Assembly (NCBI GenBank): GCA_002411085.1 | Contig: DHQK01000217.1 | Span: 1 to 41,925 of the forward strand | Length of the DNA stretch: 41,925 nucleotides | Reading direction: 5' to 3' | DNA from: Marinilabilia sp. UBA5340 | GTDB taxonomy: Bacteria > Bacteroidota > Bacteroidia > Bacteroidales > Marinilabiliaceae | Shown here: positions 8,851 through 18,113 of the stretch, in pieces | How positions within the stretch are numbered: position 1 is the first letter of the stretch | How the letters are laid out: every line of letters starts with the position of its first letter | The notes under the pieces: generated by a model | The model's input: only the letters and a program-made list of their open reading frames with translations | The model's database searches: none | Told to the model about the DNA's origin: nothing | Program-made: the position numbers and the translations under genes

Positions 8851-10836
8851 TTATAAACGGTTTATTTTTTCTTTAATTCTTTCTGCAAGATGCTGTTTTT
8901 TTTCAATATGTTCAAATATATCACAAACGGCCGGGTGTTTTTCAAAAGCTCCTCTTACCTGCTCAAAGTCTGTATTTCGGGCATCGTCTTCACCGTCCAT
9001 ACCAAAACCTGTCTGTGCTTTGAGGGTGAATTCTTTTTTTGCATCGGCAAGCATCATCTTATCCAAAGTGATTACGGCCTCTTTCCATTGATCAATAAAA
9101 CTTAGCAGTGCAGATTTGGTGATTGTGGATAAATCAATGTTCAATTCTTCTTTAAAAACTTTTACACTCCAGCTCCATACCCAGTTGTAGTAATGCTCGT
9201 GCCACCGTTTATAGATGGTTTGAAGTTCATTAAAAGACTGAATGGATCCTTCCTCAATCTGATCAATCAATAGAAGTACCTCTTTCTTAGGAACCACCAG
9301 GCCTGCCATATCCACCCATTCGCCAGTTCCTTCTCCGGGTTGGGATTTCAGGGTATCCTGAAGCTCCCTCAGGTTAGAATAATTGCCAGGTTCTAATTTT
9401 TTCAATAAGCCGTTACCCAGAAATTTTATGATCCCGGTATTGTATAGCTGTATTCCTCTGTCAAGCGCTTTTCCTTCAATTTTTACACTGTTGTACATAA
9501 AATACTCCGAAGTTATCCCCGAAGTGTCTTTAAGGTTGATCAAAGTGTGTTTGCCTTTAATCATTTTCTCTACCGAGTAGGGGCTTAACAGATTGAAGGT
9601 GATGAAGTCAAGCTGCCTGGGATCTTTCCTTTTGTCACGGCCGGGCCATTTCCTGGCATCACGCATGGTTCCTACACTGCGTAAGTTAATTCCGGGGGCG
9701 AGATAACTCTCATCGTGATTTTCTATCAAATAGGAAAACGGAAAGTTGGAGGTGTCAGGATTTCTGTAATGACGTCCCATTACAAGTGAGAATGGGCCTA
9801 TTTTGGCTGGCCACAGCATGTATGAATCACTGGTGGTCTTGCTTCCTCTTTCCACTATTCCCTGATGAACCGGTCCCAGTTTGTACATGTGGTTACTTTG
9901 GTTGGAGCCACTTCCGGCATTCAGGAACGAATAGTAACCGGCAATCAGGAGTGTTGACTTGTGATGTGAAACGGTGTAAGGTCCCGCAAATATGGAACAT
10001 GCTTCTCCATGGAAGCCCTGACAGTTGGCAAAAAATACGGAGTTTTCGGCTGAATAGTGCTTTCCAAGAATACACCCCTGCCCAATGAAACATTTGGATA
10101 TAAGAGTAGCATCGGTCACATCAGCTCCACTTGTGGCAATAAAATCCTCGGCAATTACTCCCGGCCCAAAGTAGGAGGGATGATCCAGAGAGCTGTTAAT
10201 GGTGCCGTTTACCAAACGATATATTCCTTCCACTGTGGCTCCGGTGCCGATGTTCACATTCAGAATGGTACGGGAGTTTATGATTTTACTATTGCCTGAA
10301 ACATGCCCTTTGTCCGAACCAATTTTTTTACAATACTGATTGACCATTTGATTCAGCTTTTCTATAAGCACGGGCCGATGCCTGTAGAAAACCATGAGAT
10401 ATGCAGTGTGCGCTGATAATTCGTTAAATATTGCCACTTCCCGGCCTCCTGCTTCATTGAGGACAGCAAGTTTTTCCCCGTTTCCAAAGTAACTTTTTCC
10501 TTCGGTGGTGAGTGAGTCCACATTTTCGATGATCACATTGTTCCCAATAGTGTAATTGGCAATCTGATTTCTTACCTGGCTGATGTATACTTCATCACCG
10601 ATGTCTGAATTGTGAATGGTCGCATAGGAAATTCCGGCATGCTTTTCTACTCCCCCCGGGAATTGAAACTTACGGGAAAAGTTCCCAATGCGGATAGTGC
10701 CGCTGAAATTGGTGTGACGGATATGGGCTGGAATGAAGCCGTCTTTTACCTGAACATCGGACCAGTTGGTGCAGGTGCAACCTTGTTTTTCGAGTATTGC
10801 AATCTCATCCGGTTTCAAGTTTCTGTATGCTTCCAT
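8851..10836 (-). CDS. DUF4954 family protein with left-handed beta-helix repeats
   Basis: A 661-residue protein from the ATG at 10834-10836 (MEAYRNLKPDEIAILEKQGC), which resembles the N-termini I know for this family; an ATG at 10875 would add 13 residues. The first half is rich in hexapeptide-like turns (SDIGDEVYI, YTIGNNVIIENV, GTGATVEGIY, KCFIGQGCILGKH), the pattern of left-handed beta-helix acyltransferases and sugar nucleotidyltransferases. The C-terminal third is charged and probably helical. DUF4954 is a Bacteroidota family without an established biochemical role, to my knowledge. Placement 48 bases before glmS suggests a job in amino-sugar or UDP-sugar metabolism, but that is inference only. 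Confidence 0.8.
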   Translation of the reverse strand: MEAYRNLKPDEIAILEKQGCTCTNWSDVQVKDGFIPAHIRHTNFSGTIRIGNFSRKFQFPGGVEKHAGISYATIHNSDIGDEVYISQVRNQIANYTIGNNVIIENVDSLTTEGKSYFGNGEKLAVLNEAGGREVAIFNELSAHTAYLMVFYRHRPVLIEKLNQMVNQYCKKIGSDKGHVSGNSKIINSRTILNVNIGTGATVEGIYRLVNGTINSSLDHPSYFGPGVIAEDFIATSGADVTDATLISKCFIGQGCILGKHYSAENSVFFANCQGFHGEACSIFAGPYTVSHHKSTLLIAGYYSFLNAGSGSNQSNHMYKLGPVHQGIVERGSKTTSDSYMLWPAKIGPFSLVMGRHYRNPDTSNFPFSYLIENHDESYLAPGINLRSVGTMRDARKWPGRDKRKDPRQLDFITFNLLSPYSVEKMIKGKHTLINLKDTSGITSEYFMYNSVKIEGKALDRGIQLYNTGIIKFLGNGLLKKLEPGNYSNLRELQDTLKSQPGEGTGEWVDMAGLVVPKKEVLLLIDQIEEGSIQSFNELQTIYKRWHEHYYNWVWSWSVKVFKEELNIDLSTITKSALLSFIDQWKEAVITLDKMMLADAKKEFTLKAQTGFGMDGEDDARNTDFEQVRGAFEKHPAVCDIFEHIEKKQHLAERIKEKINRL

Positions 10837-11061
10837 TTTGCTTTGTTTTATGTTGTAGCGAAGCGTTTTTTTCATTGCTTCACATTACAATCATTGCCAT
10901 GCACCAGTAGGAAAGAAAACCGGTGATTACAATTTATATTATTGAGTTGCGAAGTTAGAAAGAAAATCTCTTTTTTTCATGAAATTGTTGTAGGCGGTAC
11001 TATGGCTTTAGAATGGAACAACCTTCATGTAAAAGCGGATGCAATCATCAGTCCATTTTAT

Positions 11062-11100
11062 AATAAAGGCCTGTCCTTTTTTGAGGAACAGGCCTTTATT
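11062..11100 (-). terminator. Hairpin closing the V-ATPase operon
   Basis: Thirteen-base perfect arms AATAAAGGCCTGT (11062-11074) and ACAGGCCTTTATT (11088-11100) lie 19 bases past the subunit K stop codon. The T-tract on the minus strand is short, so it may act partly as an mRNA 3' end stabiliser. Confidence 0.7.
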
Positions 11101-11119
11101 AAGGATTGAAATCAGTGGA

Positions 11120-11572
11120 TTACAATGTTCCGCTGATCATAAATGTGGCAGCAAACGCCAGGATTGCATACAATTCGGGGAATACGGCGAGAACCAGTGT
11201 GCTTCCGAATACATCATGACCAGAACCAATACCGGCGATACCGTTGGCACAAACCTGTCCCTGACGTATTCCGGACAATAATCCAACAATGCCAAGTGCA
11301 ATACCTGCACCCAGTACCGCTGCTCCCTGAACGGCTGTAATGTCGGGGGTTAAAACTCCGGTTCCTGAGATAACGAAGTAGCCTGCAAATCCGTAAAGTC
11401 CCTGCGTTCCGGGAAGTGCACTTAATACCAGGTAGTTGCCGAATGCTTCGCTGTTCTTCTTCATTGCGCCCAGTGCGGCATTTCCGCCATACGATACACC
11501 GTAAGCACTACCGGCTCCTGCCAGCGCAATCATAATACCAATGCCTATGTAGGCCAATACAATTGGAGTCAT
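11120..11572 (-). CDS. V-type ATPase subunit K (membrane rotor proteolipid)
   Basis: A 150-residue, four-helix duplicated proteolipid that forms the ion-carrying rotor ring. The ion carboxylate is Glu133 in the last helix (AVFPELYAILAF). The second helix reads LPGTQGLY, giving Leu53, Thr56, Gln57 and Tyr60, with Gln104 in the third helix (SGIRQGQ). This set and its spacing match the Na+-binding residues of Enterococcus hirae NtpK (Leu61, Thr64, Gln65, Tyr68, Gln110, Glu139), so Na+ coupling is likely though unproven. Only one carboxylate per four-helix unit means a low ion-to-ATP ratio, suited to an ATP-driven pump. It is the last gene of the V-ATPase operon, 32 bases after subunit I. Confidence 0.95.
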   Translation of the reverse strand: MTPIVLAYIGIGIMIALAGAGSAYGVSYGGNAALGAMKKNSEAFGNYLVLSALPGTQGLYGFAGYFVISGTGVLTPDITAVQGAAVLGAGIALGIVGLLSGIRQGQVCANGIAGIGSGHDVFGSTLVLAVFPELYAILAFAATFMISGTL

Positions 11573-11604
11573 ATTATTCTAAATTTTAAGGTTATTATTT
11601 TTAC

Positions 11605-13431
11605 TTATTGAACTTTTCGGAAAGGACGGTATTCTTTTCCTCCTCCGATAAATCCTGCATTTTTGTAAAATTCTACGAAAGTCAGACGCAAGGGGTGTAC
11701 AAAAGATCCCAGCCCTGACATAAAGATATTGATTCCGTGCCCTATCAGCAAGATGATCAGGGTAATTAAAATACCCACTACCGGTACATCTGGTGACAGA
11801 TCAAATGCTAACTGGTTGAATACCTGTCCAAGAATGGCACTTGCCAGTCCCAAAGCAAATAAACGGATGTAGGAGAGTAAATCTCCAACCACACCGGTTA
11901 CCATGTTATAGGTATCCCATAATCCGGCACCGATATTCACAAAGATGTTCCGCTTCGGATGGTTGAATACCAATATTCCTAAAGCTGCTAAAACAACAAA
12001 AGCGATATGCAATGATCCGAAAAACAGCTCTTCTCCGGGGTTTTGCTGATCCAGATAGTAGAATATCCCGGAAGAAACTATCAGCGTAAACCATCCCCAG
12101 GTTGCAAAAGAGTAACCTATTCCGTGCTGAATTATCTGGTTGATGCCTTTCAGTATCATTCCAAACAAGATTTGAATAGCCCCGAAAATGAGCGCCAGAT
12201 TGAACATCTGGTCATTATCCAGAAATAACGCTTTGGCATCTGCCAAAAATGCTGGTGGATTTTCTACCAGATTCATTCCAAAGAATGTTCCGGTAATTGC
12301 CCCAAAAATGACAGTGGCAAGTCCCAGAAACTGAACCAGTGACAGAATTGGACGCATCTTGTTCTCCGCCTTGGGTTTGTATATGGTGGCTGCAAGAACG
12401 AGTAAGAGACCGTATCCTGCATCCCCCAGACAGAACCCGAAAAACATCATGAAAAACGGAGCAAAGAAAGGGGTCATATCCAGTTCCACATAGGCCGGCA
12501 GTGAGAAAAGCTTGCTTACAGGCTCAAATAACCGTGCAAACCGGTTGTTTTTGAGCATGATTGGTGGCTTTTCATGATTTTTAGCCGGTTCTTTCAGGTA
12601 GTAAATTTCCTGGTTGTCCACTTCTTTTTCCAGTGCATTAGTTTTTACTTCAGGCACCCAGGCTTCCACAAGCTTTACGCGTCCTTCAACCTCTTCGTGT
12701 GTTTGAAACCTGACATTTAATTCGGAGGCTTTTTCTTCCAATTGATTCAGGTACCTTCTCATTGGAGCAATGCCTCCAGCTGCTATCTGGTTGAGTTCTT
12801 TTTCCAGTTTGGATGTGTCTTCCTGTGTAGAAGAAATTTCGTTGCGAACCTCTGCCAGACTGTGCTCAGGCAAGGTGACCTCTTCAACCTCCGAAAATTC
12901 ATCCGGAAGCTTTTCTGCTTCGGAAGTAGCGATCCAGACAAAAAAGCTGAAACCTTCTTCTTCAGAGATCAATTCCACCGGGTATTTTTCAGTCCAGGAA
13001 GCATCAAATTTTGATTCGGCACAAATCAGGTATCTGACAAATATGCCTTCATCTGACAATTCTTGGATGCGGTCTTTTGAAAAATCGCCCCACGGTTCCA
13101 GCTGTTTTTCTTCTTTCTGAAGAGATGACAGGAGTTGCCGTTTTTGTTCCAGCTGGCTTTCTATTTGCCCGATTTGGTTCTCCAGCTCTTCACCAGGGGT
13201 CTCGCCAATTTGTGCCGGTGCCTCGGTATCTGCATTTTTGTTGCGGGTTTCCAGGCTTTTGATGGTTTTGGACAAATCGCTGATTTTCCTGTAGAGGTTT
13301 TGTATCTCCAAAGTGGGCTCTTCCTGATGTTCTACCACATGAGCCACGCCCAGTTCTCTGAGCTTCTCCAGAAACTGGTCGTATTCGGCATGAAAGACCA
13401 GAAACGAGTATTTATACATTGGTACTATCAT
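11605..13431 (-). CDS. V-type ATPase subunit I (membrane stator, a-subunit equivalent)
   Basis: A 608-residue stator subunit that forms the ion half-channels against the K ring and anchors the peripheral stalk. Residues 1 to about 300 are cytoplasmic, with coiled-coil stretches at roughly 45-115 and 190-250. From about 318 onward there are multiple membrane helices (PFFAPFFMMFFGFCLGDAGYG onward). The essential rotor-facing arginine is Arg523 in DLLSYIRLFALGLAS. The C-terminal HPLRLTFVEFYKN segment is the family's conserved end. Its ATG overlaps the subunit D stop by four bases (ATGA), indicating coupled translation. Confidence 0.95.
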   Translation of the reverse strand: MIVPMYKYSFLVFHAEYDQFLEKLRELGVAHVVEHQEEPTLEIQNLYRKISDLSKTIKSLETRNKNADTEAPAQIGETPGEELENQIGQIESQLEQKRQLLSSLQKEEKQLEPWGDFSKDRIQELSDEGIFVRYLICAESKFDASWTEKYPVELISEEEGFSFFVWIATSEAEKLPDEFSEVEEVTLPEHSLAEVRNEISSTQEDTSKLEKELNQIAAGGIAPMRRYLNQLEEKASELNVRFQTHEEVEGRVKLVEAWVPEVKTNALEKEVDNQEIYYLKEPAKNHEKPPIMLKNNRFARLFEPVSKLFSLPAYVELDMTPFFAPFFMMFFGFCLGDAGYGLLLVLAATIYKPKAENKMRPILSLVQFLGLATVIFGAITGTFFGMNLVENPPAFLADAKALFLDNDQMFNLALIFGAIQILFGMILKGINQIIQHGIGYSFATWGWFTLIVSSGIFYYLDQQNPGEELFFGSLHIAFVVLAALGILVFNHPKRNIFVNIGAGLWDTYNMVTGVVGDLLSYIRLFALGLASAILGQVFNQLAFDLSPDVPVVGILITLIILLIGHGINIFMSGLGSFVHPLRLTFVEFYKNAGFIGGGKEYRPFRKVQ

Positions 13432-14030
13432 GACGCCACCTCCATGTTCTCTTGCCTTGTTTTAACAATCTTCTGAGCTGCTTTCGAAAGGTTTTCCTCA
13501 TCTTCAAGGAATCGTTTTATTTTACGGATGGCATCCTGAAACCCCGGAATCTGCACTTTCTCGTAAAGATTCACTTTCTGTGTGGTTTTTTTCCTCGCAA
13601 AATCCAGAAGATCCATTTTCCTTTCGAAAACTTCTCTTTCTAAAGCAATCTGCACCAGTTTTTCGAGGATGGCAATTCCATCGGGAAACCAACTTGGCCG
13701 CTCAAACATATTGTAGTCACGCACTTCAAAGTTTACTTTCTCCAGAATGGGTGTTTCCACTCCTGCAATTTTCTTTGAAGTAAGCTCCACGCCGCCAATG
13801 CTTATCAATGTGGGGTCAAATTCTCCCCACAGACGCATCATGTCATCGTAGAGACTGAGCTCTTCCTTCAGGGCCTTGTCCAGTTCAGCAGCCTTGTCCT
13901 TGGCCTTTTTGACCTCCACGCGCAATGCCGACTCTTTATTCTTGAGTGTGGGCAATGCCCGTTCGCGGACTTTTAACTGCTTGGCAAGAGCCTGTTGCGA
14001 TGTTTTATTGTATTGAAATTTTATGGCCAC
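13428..14030 (-). CDS. V-type ATPase subunit D (central rotor shaft)
   Basis: Forms the long antiparallel coiled-coil axle that transmits rotation inside the A3B3 head. The frame is open to an ATG at 14108, but those 26 residues look unrelated to the family. A GTG at 14028-14030 begins VAIKFQYNKTSQQALAKQL, the expected N-terminus, and is preceded after four bases by AAGGAG, an unusually good Shine-Dalgarno for this phylum. This gives 200 residues. Helical N- and C-terminal arms (LPTLKNKESALRVEVKKAKDKA and the end of the protein) flank a central region. It overlaps subunit I by four bases and follows subunit B after 92 bases. Confidence 0.93.
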   Translation of the reverse strand: MAIKFQYNKTSQQALAKQLKVRERALPTLKNKESALRVEVKKAKDKAAELDKALKEELSLYDDMMRLWGEFDPTLISIGGVELTSKKIAGVETPILEKVNFEVRDYNMFERPSWFPDGIAILEKLVQIALEREVFERKMDLLDFARKKTTQKVNLYEKVQIPGFQDAIRKIKRFLEDEENLSKAAQKIVKTRQENMEVAS

Positions 14031-14040
14031 TTTACTCCTT
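14031..14040 (-). promoter_or_regulatory. Shine-Dalgarno site deciding the subunit D GTG start
   Basis: The minus strand reads AAGGAGTAAA immediately before the GTG at 14028-14030. The AAGGAG core and the match of the following residues to the subunit D N-terminus together support the GTG over the ATG at 14108. Confidence 0.75.
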
Positions 14041-14122
14041 CTTTCGTTAATAAATGGCTGTGTGCATTTGTTGTTCTTCCGGATATTTCTGACCGGCAGC
14101 AAGTGCACTGATCATTCAGCGC

Positions 14123-15442
14123 TTACTCTTTCCAGTATTTGTCAACCAGCTCTTTTTTGATACCGACCTCTGCTTTGGAGAAATGTTTGGCAAAAAGTTC
14201 CCAGCCAATTTCCAGCATGGTATCGGTATTCACGTTGACATCAATGGCCAGCAATTTATCCGAGTAGGATTTGGCAAAGTCAAGAGTACGCTCATCGTAA
14301 TCGGTAAGGTCAAACCCGTTCTCCAATTTGGTTCGTGCGTTGGCTGCATCAGCATAAAGGCGAACGGCAGCGTTCATCACCTGAGGGTGATCTTCACGGG
14401 TTTGCTCTCCAATTACCAGCTGCTTCAGACGCGACAGCGAGCGGAAAGGATCTACAATAACTTTTCCGATGTCTGTATCGCGACGCAGGAATAGCTGCCC
14501 TTCGGTAATATAACCAGTGTTATCGGGAATGGCGTGTGTAATGTCTCCACCGGAGAGCGTGGTAACTGCTACAATGGTGATGGAGCCTCCTGATGGAAAC
14601 TGAACCGCTTTTTCATAAATCCTCGCCAGATCGGAATATAGAGATCCGGGCATACTGTCTTTGGATGGAATCTGATCCATGCGGTTGGATACGATACTTA
14701 AGGCATCGGCAAAAAGTGTCATGTCAGTGAGCAAAACCAGTACACTTTCATTCTTGTCTACCGCAAAATACTCTGCGGCTGTAAGTGCCATGTCTGGAAC
14801 CAACAGGCGTTCCACCGGCGGATCTTCAGTTGTGTTTACAAAACTTACGATGCGATCCAGCGCTCCTGCATTGTCAAATACCTGCTTGAAGAAGAGGTAA
14901 TCGTCATTGGAAAGTCCCATGCCTCCGAGAATGATTTTATCTGCCTTTGCACGCAGCGCCACATTAGCCATAACCTGGTTGTAGGGCTGATCACTATCTG
15001 CAAAAAATGGAATTTTCTGCCCTGATACAAGGCTGTTGTTGAGGTCGATACCCGCGATCCCTGTGGCAATAAGCTGAGAGGGCTGCTCCCGACGAACAGG
15101 GTTTACGGAAGGTCCCCCAATTTCGCGAATTTCTCCTTCAATATCCGGACCTCCGTCAATGGGATGTCCATAAGCGTTGAAGAATCGTCCTGCCAGTTCG
15201 TCACTTACTTTTACCTGAGGCGGATTGCCCAGAAAGGTGACTTCCGCATTAGTGGGGATACCTTCGGTGCCGGAGAAAACCTGGAGCACAACCTGCTCTC
15301 CCATTATTTTTACGACCTGGGCCATGCGGCCATTTACCACCGCCATCTCGTCGTAACCCACATCCTGGGCGGTAAGCGACACGGTGGCTTTGGTGATATT
15401 GGTCAGTTTGGTATATACTTTTTGAAATGCCTGACTGCTCAT
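14123..15442 (-). CDS. V-type ATPase subunit B (non-catalytic head subunit)
   Basis: A 439-residue partner of subunit A in the A3B3 hexamer. The fold is that of the RecA-like ATPase family, but the P-loop position reads SGQKIPFFADSDQPYN, lacking GxxGxGKT, which is normal for the regulatory B subunit. LVLLTDMTLFADALS and QIPSKDSMPGSLYSDLARIYEKA are conserved B-subunit segments that contribute to the catalytic interface. It lies 31 bases after subunit A and 92 bases before the subunit D GTG start. Confidence 0.96.
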   Translation of the reverse strand: MSSQAFQKVYTKLTNITKATVSLTAQDVGYDEMAVVNGRMAQVVKIMGEQVVLQVFSGTEGIPTNAEVTFLGNPPQVKVSDELAGRFFNAYGHPIDGGPDIEGEIREIGGPSVNPVRREQPSQLIATGIAGIDLNNSLVSGQKIPFFADSDQPYNQVMANVALRAKADKIILGGMGLSNDDYLFFKQVFDNAGALDRIVSFVNTTEDPPVERLLVPDMALTAAEYFAVDKNESVLVLLTDMTLFADALSIVSNRMDQIPSKDSMPGSLYSDLARIYEKAVQFPSGGSITIVAVTTLSGGDITHAIPDNTGYITEGQLFLRRDTDIGKVIVDPFRSLSRLKQLVIGEQTREDHPQVMNAAVRLYADAANARTKLENGFDLTDYDERTLDFAKSYSDKLLAIDVNVNTDTMLEIGWELFAKHFSKAEVGIKKELVDKYWKE

Positions 15443-15473
15443 AGTCTGTTTTTTTAATCTGAAACTTTTTTAA

Positions 15474-17264
15474 TTATACAGCTTGCTCTTCTTTAGCTTC
15501 CACTGCATGCTCTTTGAGCATCTCTTGCAGTTCTTTTTCGAAACCTTTGAATTTCTCAGATTTAAATTCAGAGTAATTCATTTGTTTGAAATGGTTGATC
15601 AGGCGTTTGAAGAAATCACCTACCTGTTCAAAATTCTTAAACTCAAAAGAGGTGTCTACAATACTGAGTACTTTTTCAAGCATGTATTTCTGGCGTTCAA
15701 GAGGGGTAGAAGCATCGATCTTGTCGAAAGCGTCTTGCTGAAGTACTACAAAGTCGATTAATTCGGCTTTCCAGAGTCGTTCGTGAAAGTCTATGGGCAC
15801 TCCGTCATCACCCAGAATATTGATTTGTTCATCAGCTTCTTTACCACTCAGCAAGGTGTCTTTGGCTTTCAATACATTGGCAAGCCAGTTTTCGCCCATG
15901 TTTTTTTCGAGTGATTTCTGAAGCTCGGGATATTCCAGATATTTGGAGTAACTGTCGATGGGATCGATGGCCGGGTAACGTTTACTGTCGGCACGATCCT
16001 GTGACAATCCGTAGAAACAACGGGCTGCTTTTCTTGTATTTTCCGTAACAGGCTCTTTGAGGTTACCTCCGGCTGGTGAAACAGTTCCAATAAAGGTAAT
16101 GGAGCCCGTCTTGTCGTTGTTGAGATAGACATAACCGGCTCGCGAATAGAAATTGGAAATAATGGCTGACAAGTCCATGGGGAATGCATCGGGGCCCGGA
16201 AGTTCTTCCAGTCGGTTGGACATTTCCCTCAGCGCCTGGGCCCAGCGGGAAGTGGAGTCGGCCATCAGCAAAACTTTAAGTCCCATGGCCCGGTAGTATT
16301 CACCCAGGGTCATGGCTGTATAAACCGATGCTTCACGTGCAGCGACAGGCATATTGGAGGTGTTGGCAATAATAGTTGTTCGTTCGATCAACTTTTTGCC
16401 GGTGCGGGGGTCATCCAGCTCCGGGAACTCTTTGAAAATTTCTACCACTTCGTTGGCTCGTTCACCACAGGCAGCAATGATTACAATATCAGCCTCAGCT
16501 TGTTTGGAGATGGCATGCTGCAATACGGTTTTACCTGTTCCAAAAGGTCCCGGAATAAAACCTGTACCTCCTTCGGTAATGGGGTTCAGCGTGTCAATGC
16601 AACGAACTCCTGTTTCCAGCAATTTGAAGGGACGTGGTTTTTCACGGTAAGTTTTGATCGGCATTTTCACCGGCCACTTCTGCACCATCGTTACCGATAT
16701 CGAATTGCCATCTTTGTCCTCTATGACTGCGATTTCATCATCTACGGTATATTCACCTTCTCCGGTTACAGACTTCACAGTGTATGTTCCTTCCAGCTTA
16801 AAAGGTACCATAATGCGGTGAGGCATTCCGTTTTCTTCCACTTCGCCCAGCCAGTCACCTGCAATTACTTCATCCCCTTTCGAGGCAAGCGGTTTAAAGT
16901 TCCACTTTTTTTCTCTGTTTAGTGGATCTGTATAATCCCCCCGTTTGAGGAACACTCCCTCCATTTTATCGAGATCATTCTGCAACCCGTCGTAGTTGCG
17001 GGAAAGCATTCCGGGTCCCAGGTTTACTTCAAGCATGTGACCTTCGAAATTCACCTTGCTTCCGGGTTTTAAGCCCCTGGTGCTTTCAAAAACCTGCACA
17101 TAGGCCTGATTTCCTGTTACCTTGATAACCTCTGCCATTAGGCGCTCATCCCCGTGGTCAATGAAACATATTTCATTTTGTCCCACCGGGCCATCCACAT
17201 CCACCACTACCAGGTTGGCAATGATTCCGGAAACATTTCCGGTCGTTTTATCGTTTTTTTCCAT
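15474..17264 (-). CDS. V-type ATPase subunit A (catalytic)
   Basis: The ATP-hydrolysing subunit, 596 residues. The Walker A motif GPFGTGKT is at 239-246, the catalytic glutamate is in CGERANE (Glu268), and the Walker B-like strand is VLLMADSTSR at 331-340. Residues from about 110 to 200 form the extra non-homologous region that separates V/A-type A subunits from F-type beta subunits. The start ATG lies inside the last 17 bases of the preceding DUF2764 gene, pointing to coupled translation. Direction of operation (pump or synthase) cannot be read from this subunit. Confidence 0.97.
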   Translation of the reverse strand: MEKNDKTTGNVSGIIANLVVVDVDGPVGQNEICFIDHGDERLMAEVIKVTGNQAYVQVFESTRGLKPGSKVNFEGHMLEVNLGPGMLSRNYDGLQNDLDKMEGVFLKRGDYTDPLNREKKWNFKPLASKGDEVIAGDWLGEVEENGMPHRIMVPFKLEGTYTVKSVTGEGEYTVDDEIAVIEDKDGNSISVTMVQKWPVKMPIKTYREKPRPFKLLETGVRCIDTLNPITEGGTGFIPGPFGTGKTVLQHAISKQAEADIVIIAACGERANEVVEIFKEFPELDDPRTGKKLIERTTIIANTSNMPVAAREASVYTAMTLGEYYRAMGLKVLLMADSTSRWAQALREMSNRLEELPGPDAFPMDLSAIISNFYSRAGYVYLNNDKTGSITFIGTVSPAGGNLKEPVTENTRKAARCFYGLSQDRADSKRYPAIDPIDSYSKYLEYPELQKSLEKNMGENWLANVLKAKDTLLSGKEADEQINILGDDGVPIDFHERLWKAELIDFVVLQQDAFDKIDASTPLERQKYMLEKVLSIVDTSFEFKNFEQVGDFFKRLINHFKQMNYSEFKSEKFKGFEKELQEMLKEHAVEAKEEQAV

Positions 17265-18111
17265 AGGTCAATGTGTATTCTTCGGGGAATTCAAATCCCG
17301 ACTTCAATTCACTAAATAATTTCTCAAACATTTCCCGGCCTTTTTCCGGATCCAGATGAAGCCAGCGTTCAGCAATTAAGAGTTTTTGCAAAAAAGCCAG
17401 TACTTTTTCTATGGTGAAATAGTTAAAGAAAGTAGCATCTTCTACAAAGTGCCATTTGTGTACATCCAGCTTTAGCTCTCTGTCTGTAAGGTTTTCGGTT
17501 TCAAAGATCTGCAACAGATCCTCAATGTGCTCAACTTCCGATTTCAGTCCAAAGTCTCTGGATCGGTTTCTTTTAAGCGAATCTGTTACCTCATTGTTGC
17601 CAATGAGGGCTTCTTCAATTTTCAGATCATGCTTACGTCCATTAAGCGCAGTGAGCACATTAGATGTATCTTGCTGATATTTGGATAGTTGCCTGACAAA
17701 AGCATTGGGGTACCGAAGCAAAAAATCGTAATAATCTGCACTGAGTTTACGGGCGGCTTTCACCCTGGATTCAGGAGCTTCTTCGCTGTGCATTAAAAAT
17801 ACAAAGTCGGCCAGATACTCGGGGAATGAAGACATCTCAGCTGTATGTGCCAGTTTCCTGTCTACCATGGGTTCCATCTCTTCTTTGCTGAAATTGCCGC
17901 GATCATTCCACTCTTTGTTCTCTTCAAAAAAGAGATTGAGCAAATTCTCATGATCGAAGGGAAGATAGAAAAGCTTCAGCAAAGCATAGTCTTTGGATGA
18001 GAGCTCGTCTTCCATCATTGTTCTGAAATCGGCCGAGGTAAAAGAGAGTTTTTTCTCTTCTGGCACAAGATCAGGTAATCCGGCAACGAGACAATAGTAA
18101 CCTTTCGACAT
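17248..18111 (-). CDS. DUF2764 family protein in the V-ATPase subunit C position
   Basis: A 287-residue soluble protein beginning MSKGYYCLVAGLPDLVPEEK. It matches the Bacteroidota DUF2764 family as I know it and sits between subunits E and A, where archaeal-type operons carry subunit C, the rotor-to-ring adaptor. It is acidic and looks largely helical (SKEEMEPMVDRKLAHTAEMS, RELKLDVHKWHFVEDATFF). Size, position and composition suggest a divergent subunit C, but this is inference. Its end overlaps the subunit A start by 17 bases, and it begins two bases after subunit E ends. Confidence 0.8.
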   Translation of the reverse strand: MSKGYYCLVAGLPDLVPEEKKLSFTSADFRTMMEDELSSKDYALLKLFYLPFDHENLLNLFFEENKEWNDRGNFSKEEMEPMVDRKLAHTAEMSSFPEYLADFVFLMHSEEAPESRVKAARKLSADYYDFLLRYPNAFVRQLSKYQQDTSNVLTALNGRKHDLKIEEALIGNNEVTDSLKRNRSRDFGLKSEVEHIEDLLQIFETENLTDRELKLDVHKWHFVEDATFFNYFTIEKVLAFLQKLLIAERWLHLDPEKGREMFEKLFSELKSGFEFPEEYTLTYGKKR

Positions 18112-18113
18112 GT

